The position numbers and the translations under genes were made by a program. A model generated the notes under the pieces. That model worked only from the letters and a program-made list of their open reading frames with translations. It was not told where the DNA came from and made no database searches. Below are positions 1-8,656 of a stretch of 64,000 bases of DNA, piece after piece. Each line of letters starts with the position of its first letter. Positions within the stretch are counted from its first letter, which is position 1. The stretch spans positions 806,001-870,000 of the forward strand of contig CAWGST010000002.1 in the NCBI GenBank assembly GCA_963825315.1. The letters are read 5' to 3'. Source of the DNA: DASRLE01 sp963825315 (GTDB lineage: Bacteria; Verrucomicrobiota; Verrucomicrobiia; Limisphaerales; Palsa-1400).

Positions 1-1523
1 GGACGGGGCCGAAGTGGGTTGATGGGTTGCAGATTGAAGGGACCTTCCGTTCGCACCAAGTGCCGCTCTCCGACCCGGCCGCGCATCCCGAACACCTCAA
101 GCTTTTGGAAGATTGGCTGAAGAGTTACCGGCCGGAGGAACTCTTCGATGAGCGGGGCCGCCTGAAACCGGAACTGGCCGAACTGGCCCCCAAAGGCCAG
201 CGGCGCATGGGCGCCAATCCCCACGCCAACGGCGGCATTCTGCTCCGCGATCTGCGGATGCCGGATTTCCGCGACTACGCGGAGGACGTGCCCTCGCCGG
301 GGATGCCCGGAATCGGCGACACCCATGTGCTCGGACGTTTCCTGCGCGATGTGGCCAGGCTGAACAATGAGCAGCGGAATTTCCGGGTCTTTGGCCCTGA
401 CGAGACGCTCTCCAACGGCCTGGAGAGCCTCTTTGAAGTGACCCAACGCCAATGGGATGCCGCGACGGCGCCGAACGACGAATTTCTCGCGCCCGCCGGG
501 CGCGTGATGGAAATGCTGAGCGAGCACCAATGCGAGGGCTGGCTGGAGGGATACCTGCTCACCGGCCGGCATGGACTCTTCAACTGCTACGAGGCCTTCA
601 TCCATATTGTTGACTCGATGTTCAACCAGCACGCCAAGTGGCTGAAGGTGACGTTGAACCTGCCCTGGCGGCGGAAGATCGCCTCGTTAAACTACCTGCT
701 GGCCTCGCATGTCTGGCGCCAGGACCACAACGGCTTCACGCACCAGGACCCCGGTTTCATTGACCATGTAGTCAACAAGAAGGCCGGGGTCGTGCGCGTT
801 TACCTTCCGCCGGATGCCAACTGCCTGCTTTCGGTGATGGACCACTGCCTGCGCAGCCGCCATTACGTCAACGTCGTCATCGCCGGCAAACACCCGGCGC
901 CGCAGTGGCTGGCGATGGACGCCGCCGTCAAGCACTGCACCGAGGGCATCGGCATCTGGCAATGGGCCTCCAACGACCAGGGCGTTGCGCCCGACGTGGT
1001 CATGGCCTGCTGTGGCGACGTGCCCACGCTGGAGACGCTCGCCGCCGTCTTCATTATGCGCCGGCATCTGCCCGATCTGAGAATCCGGGTGGTCAACGTC
1101 GTTGACCTCATGAAGCTGCAGCCGCAAACCGAGCACCCGCACGGATTGAGCGACATGGATTTCGACGAACTCTTTACCAAGAACAAGCCGGTCATCTTCG
1201 CCTTCCATGCCTATCCGTGGTTGATCCACCGGCTGACCTACCGCCGCGCCAACCACGACAACATCCACGTTCGCGGCTACAAGGAGGAGGGTACCATCAC
1301 CACGCCCTTCGACATGACGGTGCTGAACGAGATGGACCGGTTCCACCTCGTGATGGACACCATTGACCGCGTGCCGCGGACAGGCGAAAAGGGCATCTAC
1401 CTGAAGCAGCAGCTCAAGGACAAGCTGATCGAGCACAAGGAGTACATTGACAAATACGGCCAGGACATGCCGGAGATTCGGAATTGGAAATGGGGCGCGG
1501 CCAACGCAGGCAAAGCTTCGTGA
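1..1523 (+). CDS. xfp: Phosphoketolase, C-terminal part (5' end outside window)
   Basis: The frame is open from the left edge (reading TGPKWVDG... before residue QIEG), so only about the last 507 residues are present. The protein splits xylulose-5-P and/or fructose-6-P with phosphate to acetyl phosphate plus glyceraldehyde-3-P or erythrose-4-P, using thiamine diphosphate. Family landmarks are RRMGANPHANGG, FRVFGPDET, EGWLEGYLLTGRHG, WRQDHNGFTHQDPGF, VYLPPDANCLL and HPHGLSDMDFDELFT. It aligns along its whole visible length with the complete phosphoketolase at 49754-52189 but is clearly diverged from it, so it is a paralogue rather than a recent duplicate. Its stop codon abuts the stop of the convergent oxidoreductase gene. 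The upstream gene context is not visible. Confidence 0.93.
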   Translation, partial: TGPKWVDGLQIEGTFRSHQVPLSDPAAHPEHLKLLEDWLKSYRPEELFDERGRLKPELAELAPKGQRRMGANPHANGGILLRDLRMPDFRDYAEDVPSPGMPGIGDTHVLGRFLRDVARLNNEQRNFRVFGPDETLSNGLESLFEVTQRQWDAATAPNDEFLAPAGRVMEMLSEHQCEGWLEGYLLTGRHGLFNCYEAFIHIVDSMFNQHAKWLKVTLNLPWRRKIASLNYLLASHVWRQDHNGFTHQDPGFIDHVVNKKAGVVRVYLPPDANCLLSVMDHCLRSRHYVNVVIAGKHPAPQWLAMDAAVKHCTEGIGIWQWASNDQGVAPDVVMACCGDVPTLETLAAVFIMRRHLPDLRIRVVNVVDLMKLQPQTEHPHGLSDMDFDELFTKNKPVIFAFHAYPWLIHRLTYRRANHDNIHVRGYKEEGTITTPFDMTVLNEMDRFHLVMDTIDRVPRTGEKGIYLKQQLKDKLIEHKEYIDKYGQDMPEIRNWKWGAANAGKAS

Positions 1524-2594
1524 TTACGCCAGGGAAACGGCGCGGCCACCGTGCAAGGCGGAATCGTGGCAGGCGTCCATGACTTGCTGCGTTTTCAAGG
1601 CCCACATCGGCCAGTCGGGGTTGAGGTTTCCGGTGACCGCCTGCCGGGCGAAGTTGCGGAACATTTGCGAGTCTTGGGCCGGGGCGCGGCTGTCGGTGTG
1701 TTGGGCGGCGCAGTCGCAACACTTGACCCGCTCCTCGGCCCCGTTGACCTCGAACGAAGGCTCGTGGACGCTGGCCGGATGAGCAAAATCGGCCACGCGC
1801 AAATAGCCGTTTGCGCCGCCGACATGGACCCAATTCTGAAATTGGGCGCGGAATGAACAGTAAAAACCCAATGATGGGCCATCGGCGAAAATCAATTCGC
1901 CGGAAAAATCGGCTGGCGTGGCGGAAGGGCTGAGGCGGTTGCCGCGGACCGAGAGGATCCTGCCAGTGACTTCGCGGGGCAGTTGCCATTTCATGGCCCA
2001 GAGCGCGAAACGGATGCAATACCAGCCGAGATCGCCGAGGCAACCCGTCGGCTCCAGCGCGGCGTGGACGCGAATGTTGGCGTCAAAAAAAGTTTCGCCG
2101 CCTGCAAAAGTGAAAACCGACATGATGCGCCTGATCGGGCCGACGGTTTTGCCGTCGTCGAGAAGCTCGCGCAGGCGGCGCAGACGGGGGTTGTGCATGA
2201 ACATGACGCCGTCCATGAATTGCACGCGGTTTTTTTGGCAGGCGTCGGTCATCTCGCGGACATCGGCCAGACCGAGGCCGCACGGTTTTTCGCACAGAAC
2301 ATGCTTGCCCGCGGCTGCGGCGCGCAAGACCCACTCCTTGCGCAATCCGGTGGGCAACGGAATGTAAACGGCGTCCACCTCGCTGGAGGCGATCAACGCC
2401 TCATAGGCGCCGAGGGCGGCGGGGGTCATTTCAGAAGGGGCATCGCGCTGGCAGTCGTCGATGAATTTGCGGCTGCGCGCGGCGTTACGGCTGGCAACGG
2501 CGGTGACGACCAAATTGCCGCTGTCACGAATGGCGCGCCAGTTTTTCCGGGCGATGTCGGCCGTGCTCAGTATGCCGCAGCGAAGCTTGTTCAT
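1524..2594 (-). CDS. Gfo/Idh/MocA-family NAD(P)-dependent oxidoreductase
   Basis: About 356 residues, normal for the family. An N-terminal Rossmann fold begins CGILSTADIARKN, followed by VYIPLPTGLRKEW and the family signature EKPCGLGLADV, whose lysine is the usual catalytic/dinucleotide-contacting residue. The C-terminal alpha/beta domain contains GDLGWYCIRFALWA, a variant of the GG.L.D.G motif. Members oxidise or epimerise sugars or related polyols; the substrate cannot be read from sequence. No signal peptide is seen, so it is probably cytoplasmic. The ATG at 2594 is preferred over a TTG two codons upstream; neither has a strong ribosome site. It is convergent with the phosphoketolase and divergent from the dehydrogenase operon starting at 2814. 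Confidence 0.85.
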   Translation of the reverse strand: MNKLRCGILSTADIARKNWRAIRDSGNLVVTAVASRNAARSRKFIDDCQRDAPSEMTPAALGAYEALIASSEVDAVYIPLPTGLRKEWVLRAAAAGKHVLCEKPCGLGLADVREMTDACQKNRVQFMDGVMFMHNPRLRRLRELLDDGKTVGPIRRIMSVFTFAGGETFFDANIRVHAALEPTGCLGDLGWYCIRFALWAMKWQLPREVTGRILSVRGNRLSPSATPADFSGELIFADGPSLGFYCSFRAQFQNWVHVGGANGYLRVADFAHPASVHEPSFEVNGAEERVKCCDCAAQHTDSRAPAQDSQMFRNFARQAVTGNLNPDWPMWALKTQQVMDACHDSALHGGRAVSLA

Positions 2595-2677
2595 GACCAA
2601 TGTTTTCGACTCGAAAGCATTTTGTCCAGCAACTCTTTAAATCAAGATCAACAAGCGTCAAATGTTGCGGTAAAAAA

Positions 2678-2693
2678 TGGCAAGGTTTTGCCA
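2678..2693. promoter_or_regulatory. Palindromic operator-like site
   Basis: TGGCAAGGTTTTGCCA forms a six-base inverted repeat (TGGCAA/TTGCCA) around GGTT in the space between two divergent genes. It superficially resembles a -24/-12 promoter, but the GG-to-GC spacing is nine instead of ten. A dimeric repressor site is the more likely reading. Confidence 0.3.
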
Positions 2694-2813
2694 ATGGATG
2701 GTGAGCGGGGAAGTTGGAAAGCGAGAGAATGAACAACACACGCAACACGTCACATTTAAGATGCAGCGCACCAACGAGCAATTGCCTGTCAGTACGAGCC
2801 AGCAACCGAGCCT

Positions 2814-3434
2814 GTGAAACCAACCAATTCAGAGGCGGCCTCCGCGGCTGAACCGGCCCGCGTGTCACGACGCACGGTGTTGAAACTGGCGGCGGTGGGC
2901 ACCCTCGGTGCCGCCGTCGGCGTCGGCGCCTCCGCCGGCATAACCCATTGGGGACGCACGGCGCCGCCCCCTTGCCAATTCTTCTCACAAGCCGAAGCCA
3001 GGCTGCTGATCGCGATCTGCGAACAGATCATCCCCCGTGACGACACCCCCGGCGCCACAGACGCAGGCGTGATCCACTATATTGACCGCCAGATTTCTGG
3101 TCCGCTCGCCCGTCACCAGCAGAGCTACCGTCTGGGGCTTGAATCCTTTCGCAAGACCTGTCTTCGAGTTTATAAGACACCCTTTGAAAAACTCGCCTTT
3201 GAGCAACAAACCGACGCCTTGCGCCTGATTGAGGCAGGCAGGGCACCGAAGGAACTCTGGGGGAACCCGTCGCAGCAGGCTTTCTTCGGCCTGGTGCTCG
3301 ACCACACCCGGCAGGGCTTCTATGGCAGCCCGCGCCATGGCGGCAACCGCGATTACGCCAGCTATCGCATGCTCGGTTTGGCTTATCCGAACCTCATCGG
3401 CCGGAACCGCTACGCCAAAGGCCGTCCCATCTGA
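2814..3434 (+). CDS. Gluconate 2-dehydrogenase subunit 3-like protein (Tat-exported)
   Basis: A 206-residue protein starting at GTG. Residues 18-25 contain a twin-arginine-like SRRTVLK motif followed by an Ala/Gly-rich hydrophobic stretch (LAAVGTLGAAVGVGASAG), typical of Tat export with a cofactor-bearing partner. The mature part has the hallmarks of the gluconate-2-dehydrogenase gamma family: FFSQAEARLLIAICEQIIP near the start, and QGFYGSPRHGGNRDYASYRMLG with a conserved Y.GNR.. end. This subunit usually escorts the flavoprotein through the Tat system and anchors it. The next gene, a GMC flavoprotein, begins 22 bases downstream, and a cytochrome c follows, matching the classical three-subunit layout. 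The sugar or alcohol oxidised is unknown. Confidence 0.85.
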   Translation: MKPTNSEAASAAEPARVSRRTVLKLAAVGTLGAAVGVGASAGITHWGRTAPPPCQFFSQAEARLLIAICEQIIPRDDTPGATDAGVIHYIDRQISGPLARHQQSYRLGLESFRKTCLRVYKTPFEKLAFEQQTDALRLIEAGRAPKELWGNPSQQAFFGLVLDHTRQGFYGSPRHGGNRDYASYRMLGLAYPNLIGRNRYAKGRPI

Positions 3435-3456
3435 CCCGCTTAACCCCCCGGCGCTC

Positions 3457-5112
3457 ATGTCATTCCCCAAAGTTAATGCCGTCATCGTCGGCGCCGGCGC
3501 CGGGGGCGGGATTGTGGCCAAGGAACTGGCCCTGGCCGGTCTGAGCGTGGTGTTGCTTGAGCGCGGCGACTGGCCGCGTTACGATGAACACAACGACGAC
3601 GAACTGTGGTCCCAGCGCACCCCGGCCCTCGGCAACCCCTTTGGTCCCGACGACCGGCGCCATCGTCGCGTTTTCGTCAATCCCAACGGTTTCACCCGCA
3701 TTGTCCTTCCCAGCGAAGGCGACTACAGCAACAACGCCGGCTGCATCGGCGGGGGCACGGCGAGCTATGGCGCGATGGCCTGGCGCTTTATGCCGCAGGA
3801 TTTCCGCCTCCGGTCCACGTACGGCGGAGTCAAGGATTCCACGCTGGAGGACTGGCCGGTTAGCTACGACGATTTGGAGCCTTTTTACGAGAAAGCCGAA
3901 TATGAAATCGGCGTTGCCGGTGACTACACCAACAACCCCTTCTGCGGCCCGCGAAAGAAGCCTTTCCCCATGCCCGCCTTCCCCTATAACAAGGAGGGGC
4001 GCCGCATCGTGGAGACCGAAACGCGCATGGGCCTTCACCCTTTTCCGATCCCAATGCTCCGCAATTCTGTGCCATACAACGGCCGGCCAGCCTGCATCCA
4101 CATGCGCTCCTGCGTCGGCTTCGCCTGCCCCGTCAATGCGAAAGCCGGCACCCACAACACTGTCCTCCCCATCGCCTTGGCGACCGGCAACTGCCAGCTC
4201 CGCGCGGGCTGCGTCGCGGCCGAAATCATCATTGATGAACGCGGACGGGCTCGCGGGGTGCGCTACTTTGATTCCGACAACCGAGACCAAGAGCAGCCGG
4301 CCGATCTGGTCATTGTTTCAGCTTCGGCCACTGAAACGGCCCGGTTGTTGCTGAACTCCAAGTCCAGGCTTTTCCCAAACGGCGCTGGCAACAACAACGA
4401 CTGGGTTGGCCGTAATCTCCAGGGCCACTGTTATGTCGGCGCCTCCGGTCTGCTCGAGGAGGAGGAAGTGTATGAGGAAGCTGGCCCCGGTGCCACCGTT
4501 GCCATCAGCGATTATAACCACGGCAATCCGGGGTTGGTCGGCGGCGGGATGCTGGCCAACGAGTTTATTGCCCTGCCGTACCTGTTCTGCAACGTGCGCC
4601 CGCCCGGCGAACCTCGCTGGGGCAAGGCGCACAAGGACTTCCAGCGCCGCTACTACAAGCGCCTGGTCCGCCTCATGGGCCCCATCCAGGAAATCCCCAA
4701 TTTTTCCGCGCGCGTCAGCATTGATCCGGTGGTAAAGGATGCATGGGGCATTCCCGTCTGCCGCCTTTCGGGCACGCGACATCCTTACGATCTGCAAGGG
4801 GGCGATTTCCTGTCGAAGAAAGCCGAGGCCATCGTCAAGGAAACAGGGGCGACTCGCGTCTGGCGCAACGGCCCAAGCCTCTGGTTAAGCGGCGGCCAGC
4901 ACCAAGCCGGCACCTGCCGCATGGGCAACGACCCCAAAACTTCCGTCACCAACCGGTTTGGCCAGGTTCACCAGATTGACAACCTCTTCATTGCCGACGG
5001 CAGCCTGCACGTCACCAATGGCGGGTTCAACCCCGTCCTGACCATCATGGCCCTGGCCTATTGGGTTTCAGATCACATCAAAACCGGCTGGAAGGGGAGC
5101 CAGTTTCGATGA
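3457..5112 (+). CDS. GMC-family FAD oxidoreductase (dehydrogenase large subunit)
   Basis: A 551-residue flavoprotein. The ATG at 3457 is chosen because it puts the FAD-binding motif VIVGAGAGGGIVAKE immediately at the N terminus; an upstream extension in the same frame lies inside the previous gene. Other landmarks are VLLERGDWPRYD, CIGGGTASYGAMAWRF (GMC signature region), PACIHMRSCVGFACPVNAKAG and the C-terminal catalytic pair, His482 (in QHQAGTCRMG) and Asn525 (in NGGFNPV). It should oxidise a sugar, aldonate or alcohol in the periplasm, exported with the Tat subunit encoded upstream, and pass electrons to the downstream cytochrome. Its stop overlaps the cytochrome start (ATGA), indicating tight translational coupling. 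Confidence 0.9.
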   Translation: MSFPKVNAVIVGAGAGGGIVAKELALAGLSVVLLERGDWPRYDEHNDDELWSQRTPALGNPFGPDDRRHRRVFVNPNGFTRIVLPSEGDYSNNAGCIGGGTASYGAMAWRFMPQDFRLRSTYGGVKDSTLEDWPVSYDDLEPFYEKAEYEIGVAGDYTNNPFCGPRKKPFPMPAFPYNKEGRRIVETETRMGLHPFPIPMLRNSVPYNGRPACIHMRSCVGFACPVNAKAGTHNTVLPIALATGNCQLRAGCVAAEIIIDERGRARGVRYFDSDNRDQEQPADLVIVSASATETARLLLNSKSRLFPNGAGNNNDWVGRNLQGHCYVGASGLLEEEEVYEEAGPGATVAISDYNHGNPGLVGGGMLANEFIALPYLFCNVRPPGEPRWGKAHKDFQRRYYKRLVRLMGPIQEIPNFSARVSIDPVVKDAWGIPVCRLSGTRHPYDLQGGDFLSKKAEAIVKETGATRVWRNGPSLWLSGGQHQAGTCRMGNDPKTSVTNRFGQVHQIDNLFIADGSLHVTNGGFNPVLTIMALAYWVSDHIKTGWKGSQFR

Positions 5113-6125
5113 CCGTCACCCGCCGATTCAAACTGGTTTGCGCCGCCGTGCTTTTCGCCTCCGTTTTTCTGCTCGCCTGCGGCGCGGGCAGCCTGGCCTG
5201 GTTTCATTTTGGCAATCCCACGAACACCTGTGCCTCCTGTCACGAAATGACCGGCGTCCACTCCGCCTGGTCCGCTTCGTCACATCGCACCCTCCACTGC
5301 CGCAACTGCCACGGGGGTTCGCTCACGCTGGACGTCCACGCCCTGCGCGCGCACGTCAACCGCGTGGTGCAACACTTCCGGCGTTCGCCGGACCAACCCA
5401 TCCGTCTCACGGAAGGGCATGTGATTGCCCTGCAGGAGGCCTGCCGCGCCTGCCACCCGCAGAGTTTCGCTGATTGGAAAAGCAGCCGCCATTCGGCAAC
5501 CTACGCGCGCATCTTTCTCGACGCCGCGCACAACCGAACCGAGCAACTTGCAGCCGACTGTCTGCGCTGCCATGGGATGTTTTTTGACGGAAATATCGAA
5601 GACCTCGTAACGCCCATCTCGACCACCGGCCCTTGGGCGCTGAAAGATGCAGTCAAGGCCGGCCAGCCGGCGATCCCGTGCCTGGCCTGCCATCAAGTTC
5701 ACGCCCCTGCCGCCGGGTTCCAATCCGCTCATCTGTATGTCCGGCGCGAGCAGGCCTCTTTCTCCGCCGACCTCCTGCCCATCACGCCCATGACCCAAGG
5801 CGATCACCCCGTCAAAGTCTCACCGGACCCGCGCCAGCGGCTCTGCGCGCAGTGCCACGCCCCCAACGCCTTCCGCCAACTCGGTTCTGCGGATGATCGC
5901 ACCCCGTCCGGGGTGCATGAGGGGTTGAGCTGTCTGGATTGCCACTGGTCCCACTCCAACTCCGCCAGGGCCTCCTGCGCCGCCTGCCATCCCTCAGACT
6001 CGCATTGCGGCCTGGATGTCGGGAAGATGGATACCACCTTCCGATCCACCGCGAGCCGGCACAACATCCATTTCGTTGCCTGCGGCGATTGCCACAACGG
6101 CCGGCGGCCGGCAAACAGAAAATAA
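5109..6125 (+). CDS. Nine-haem c-type cytochrome, membrane-anchored
   Basis: A 338-residue protein with an N-terminal hydrophobic segment (LVCAAVLFASVFLLACGAG) that can be an uncleaved anchor, as in NapC/NirT-type cytochromes, or a signal peptide. Nine CXXCH haem motifs are visible in order: CASCH, CRNCH, CRACH, CLRCH, CLACH, CAQCH, CLDCH, CAACH and CGDCH. The sequence FGNPTNTCASCHEM after the anchor resembles the start of NapC/NrfH-like proteins, while the rest resembles multihaem periplasmic carriers. Its start overlaps the GMC gene stop, so it is probably the electron acceptor of that dehydrogenase, where related systems usually use a three-haem cytochrome. Whether it passes electrons to quinone, a terminal reductase or the cell surface is not shown. 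Confidence 0.9.
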   Translation: MTVTRRFKLVCAAVLFASVFLLACGAGSLAWFHFGNPTNTCASCHEMTGVHSAWSASSHRTLHCRNCHGGSLTLDVHALRAHVNRVVQHFRRSPDQPIRLTEGHVIALQEACRACHPQSFADWKSSRHSATYARIFLDAAHNRTEQLAADCLRCHGMFFDGNIEDLVTPISTTGPWALKDAVKAGQPAIPCLACHQVHAPAAGFQSAHLYVRREQASFSADLLPITPMTQGDHPVKVSPDPRQRLCAQCHAPNAFRQLGSADDRTPSGVHEGLSCLDCHWSHSNSARASCAACHPSDSHCGLDVGKMDTTFRSTASRHNIHFVACGDCHNGRRPANRK

Positions 6126-6321
6126 CCGCAGCGCGTCAAGCAAATAATGGAGCGTGCCCCAAAGCGATTTCTTGTCAGTTGCGCAGACACTTGAGAGATG
6201 GAGGCGAGGGTCGGAATTGGGCTGAAAACCACTGCAAACCGCTAGCATAATCGCAGGTTTTCCCCGCTAGTCAAGCCCTACCCATCGTAACCCAAACGTA
6301 GTCGTTTACTACTCCTTAAGT

Positions 6322-6969
6322 GTGCGTTTTGGTGTGCGTTGCACTCTCGGTGGTGGTTCAAACCAACACTGCCAGAGCCTCGGCATTCGTTGCTTTAATG
6401 AAGCGGTGCCTCGGTCGCATTTGACAGGCTCTTTGGTTGATGAGGACACGTCCAATGGTGTGCAGAATCCCAATGGTGAAGGCGTCACGCTGAGGAGGGG
6501 CAATGTGGATCTGGCACAGCGGGAACTGGTCGTCACGACGCGGAAGACCGGGCGGCGTCAAGTCCTCCCTTTGGCGGTGCCGTTGCTTCGCCACTTGGAG
6601 AGCATTCCCGCCAGCGAGAATGCGACCGAACCCTTGTTCCCGAAAGCCTGTGCGACCCGAGGACGCAGCCAGTGTGGCAGCATGCTCTCAAGTCAGTTCC
6701 ACGGCATCCTCGTGGTCGCGGGACTGGCCCAAGCTCGTCCGCACACAAACACCGGCAAGGGCCGGGACACCAGGCGCGAAGCCGGTGGTCTGAGTTTCCA
6801 TTGCCTGAGGCACACAGTGACCTCGCTGCTCAAGAACGCTGGCGTGAGCGACGCGGTGGCGCGCGACATCATCGGCCACAATTCACCTGCCGTCAGCGCC
6901 TCCTACACCCACATAGACATGGACGCCAAGCGCCGTGCTGTGGACAAACTGCCTGACATCCTGAAATAA
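6322..6969 (+). pseudogene. Tyrosine recombinase (phage-type integrase), C-terminal remnant
   Basis: From about residue 53 onward the frame matches the catalytic domain of site-specific tyrosine recombinases: a beta-hairpin region GNVDLAQRELVVTTRKTGR, then FHCLRHTVTSLLKNAGV (HxxR), DIIGHNSPAVSASYTHID with the second His and the nucleophilic Tyr. The N-terminal core-binding domain and the first catalytic arginine are missing; the first ~50 residues show no family resemblance. This is therefore a 5'-truncated relic. It adjoins a DUF4143 ATPase, a type of gene often found in accessory DNA, but no attachment site or tRNA is visible nearby. Confidence 0.75.
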
Positions 6970-7023
6970 AGAAACCCTCGGCCGTTTGGACTGCCCGACA
7001 GCTCCAGAAACCCAACTCTATGA

Positions 7024-8415
7024 TTATTCTTTCACTCCGGTTGGAGTGTTCATTGTCGTCTTACGGAACCACTCTCCCAGCAGCCGGTCCAACTGCCCCA
7101 CCGCATACAGGGGCAACGAGAGCAGTTGCACCGTTATTCCATCTTCGCCCGGTAACTCGATATTCTCCAGTGCCGGTAACCCGGTGTAAAAGCGCACCGC
7201 TCCCTTCCGGCGTTTTTCCCGCAGGAACTGAAACGTCGAACGAAGCGTACCGGTTCTTCCCGCCTTCACTTCCACCGGCAGAATCTCCTGGTTCCGGCTG
7301 ATGACAAAGTCCACTTCGGCATTCGCGTTGCGTGCCTCCCGCGCCCAATAAAACAATTGCGGATCTTCAAACGCCGGCGCGGCGCACAACAACTGCTGTC
7401 CCACGAACTGCTCCGCTAGGGCACCCTCGTTCACGGTGATCAAATCCTCCGCTCCGATCAGGTTCAGTCCGCACAGTCGGTTTACCAACCCGATATCCAG
7501 AAACAGCGCTTTGAAATGCCTCTCGTCCCGCTCCGCGCCGAGTGGCAGGCCGTTGGCTGAAGTATGCACCACCGGATGCACCACCCGGCTCATCGTCAGC
7601 AATTCCAGCGCGTGTCGCACGTCCGCCGACCGTTCTTCGCGGCTGATGTTCACGAATTTGATTTTCCGTCCCACGTTCTCCGCAATGTGCCGATAGGTCT
7701 TGCGCATCAACTCCTGCAATCGTCGCGGTCCGTATTTCCCGAAGTCCGCCTGCACGGTTTCCACCAACGCCGTCTGGATGCGTTGCACCTCCAGCAAATC
7801 CTTCCGAGCCGCGTAAGCCGCCACTGCCTCCGGCATCCCGCCCACAAAAAAGTAGCGCCGCATCGCCTCAAAAAATCGTTTCGACACCGCCTCCGATGGC
7901 GGTTGCGCGAGGCTCCATGTTTTGAGGTAATCTACCAGCGCCTCGCCCTCGGTCGCGGCCAAGAATTCCTCAAAGGACATCGGTTGCAGATGCAAAAACT
8001 CGATCCGCCCCACCGGCATGGAATATTCGAACTCGCGCAACGCAAAATCCAGCAGCGAACCCGCCGCGATAACGTGCAATTCCGGCATGAGTTCATGGAA
8101 ATAGCGCAACAACGCCAGGGCGGGTGGGCATGCCTGAATTTCATCCAGGAATAACAGCGTCTTGCCGGGAGTCACGCTCCGGCCCCGCAACACTCCGAGT
8201 TCAGCCAGCACCCGCGTCGGATCAGACTGGGAAAAGAGACTGTGCAAATCCCGCTCGCGTTCCAGATCCACTGTCTCCACCGTGTCAAAATGCTCAGCCC
8301 CCCAGTGCTCGACCAGATATGTCTTCCCGACCTGTCGTGCGCCCCGCAAGACCAATGGCTTGCGACCCGGACGATCCCGCCATTCAGTCAACGATGTTTG
8401 CGTGTTTCTCTTCAA
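7024..8415 (-). CDS. AAA-family ATPase with DUF4143 C-terminal domain
   Basis: About 463 residues, standard for this family. The Walker A motif is GARQVGKT at residues 25-32, Walker B is LLFLDEIQ near residue 88, and AAGSLLDFAL (sensor-1 region) follows. The middle contains YFFVGGMPEAV, typical of the AAA_14 group, and the C-terminal domain has EVDFVISRNQEILPVEVKAG, the PD-(D/E)XK-like motif of DUF4143. The only available start in frame is a TTG at 8415, because a stop lies four codons upstream. The cellular role of these proteins is poorly defined; proposals include toxin-antitoxin-like or mobile-element functions. It stands alone on the minus strand next to the integrase relic. Confidence 0.85.
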   Translation of the reverse strand: MKRNTQTSLTEWRDRPGRKPLVLRGARQVGKTYLVEHWGAEHFDTVETVDLERERDLHSLFSQSDPTRVLAELGVLRGRSVTPGKTLLFLDEIQACPPALALLRYFHELMPELHVIAAGSLLDFALREFEYSMPVGRIEFLHLQPMSFEEFLAATEGEALVDYLKTWSLAQPPSEAVSKRFFEAMRRYFFVGGMPEAVAAYAARKDLLEVQRIQTALVETVQADFGKYGPRRLQELMRKTYRHIAENVGRKIKFVNISREERSADVRHALELLTMSRVVHPVVHTSANGLPLGAERDERHFKALFLDIGLVNRLCGLNLIGAEDLITVNEGALAEQFVGQQLLCAAPAFEDPQLFYWAREARNANAEVDFVISRNQEILPVEVKAGRTGTLRSTFQFLREKRRKGAVRFYTGLPALENIELPGEDGITVQLLSLPLYAVGQLDRLLGEWFRKTTMNTPTGVKE

Positions 8416-8491
8416 ATTGGGTTGGATTTAAGCACGTTCTCCGCTTAAAGACAATTGGATTTCAGCGGCTTTTTGGCGGAAATTCAAAATG

Positions 8492-8528
8492 AGGCTGGGT
8501 GGCGTTGACAAAGTCTTTATCCCAGCCT
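8492..8528. repeat. Short inverted repeat in the 8416-8656 gap
   Basis: AGGCTGGG at 8492-8499 pairs with CCCAGCCT at 8521-8528 around a 21-base loop. There is no U-tract, so a simple intrinsic terminator is doubtful. The rest of the 240-base gap shows no convincing gene. Confidence 0.3.
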
Positions 8529-8656
8529 TATGCACATCAGCCCGGGATAACGGAGCAATCCCGAAGGCCGACCGACCGGCACTTGCGTTGGAGTCAAGGG
8601 GATGAACGCTACTGTTGACAATTGCACCAACGACACCCCGGGCGGTTGCGTGGCCT

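Noticed and set aside
687..1436. Long open frame antisense to the phosphoketolase
   Set aside because: Codon-shadow of a conserved enzyme; no family resemblance and no independent start signals.
2678..2693. TGGCAAGGTTTTGCC as a sigma-54 promoter of the dehydrogenase operon
   Set aside because: GG and GC are nine, not ten, bases apart and the site is a symmetrical palindrome.
3460..4290. Antisense open frame across the GMC gene
   Set aside because: Shadow frame of a well-supported flavoprotein; composition (Val/Gly/Ala-rich) is typical of such shadows.
8565..8595. CCGGCACTTGCGTTGG as a plus-strand sigma-54 promoter
   Set aside because: No -12 GC at the right distance and no gene downstream on that strand.
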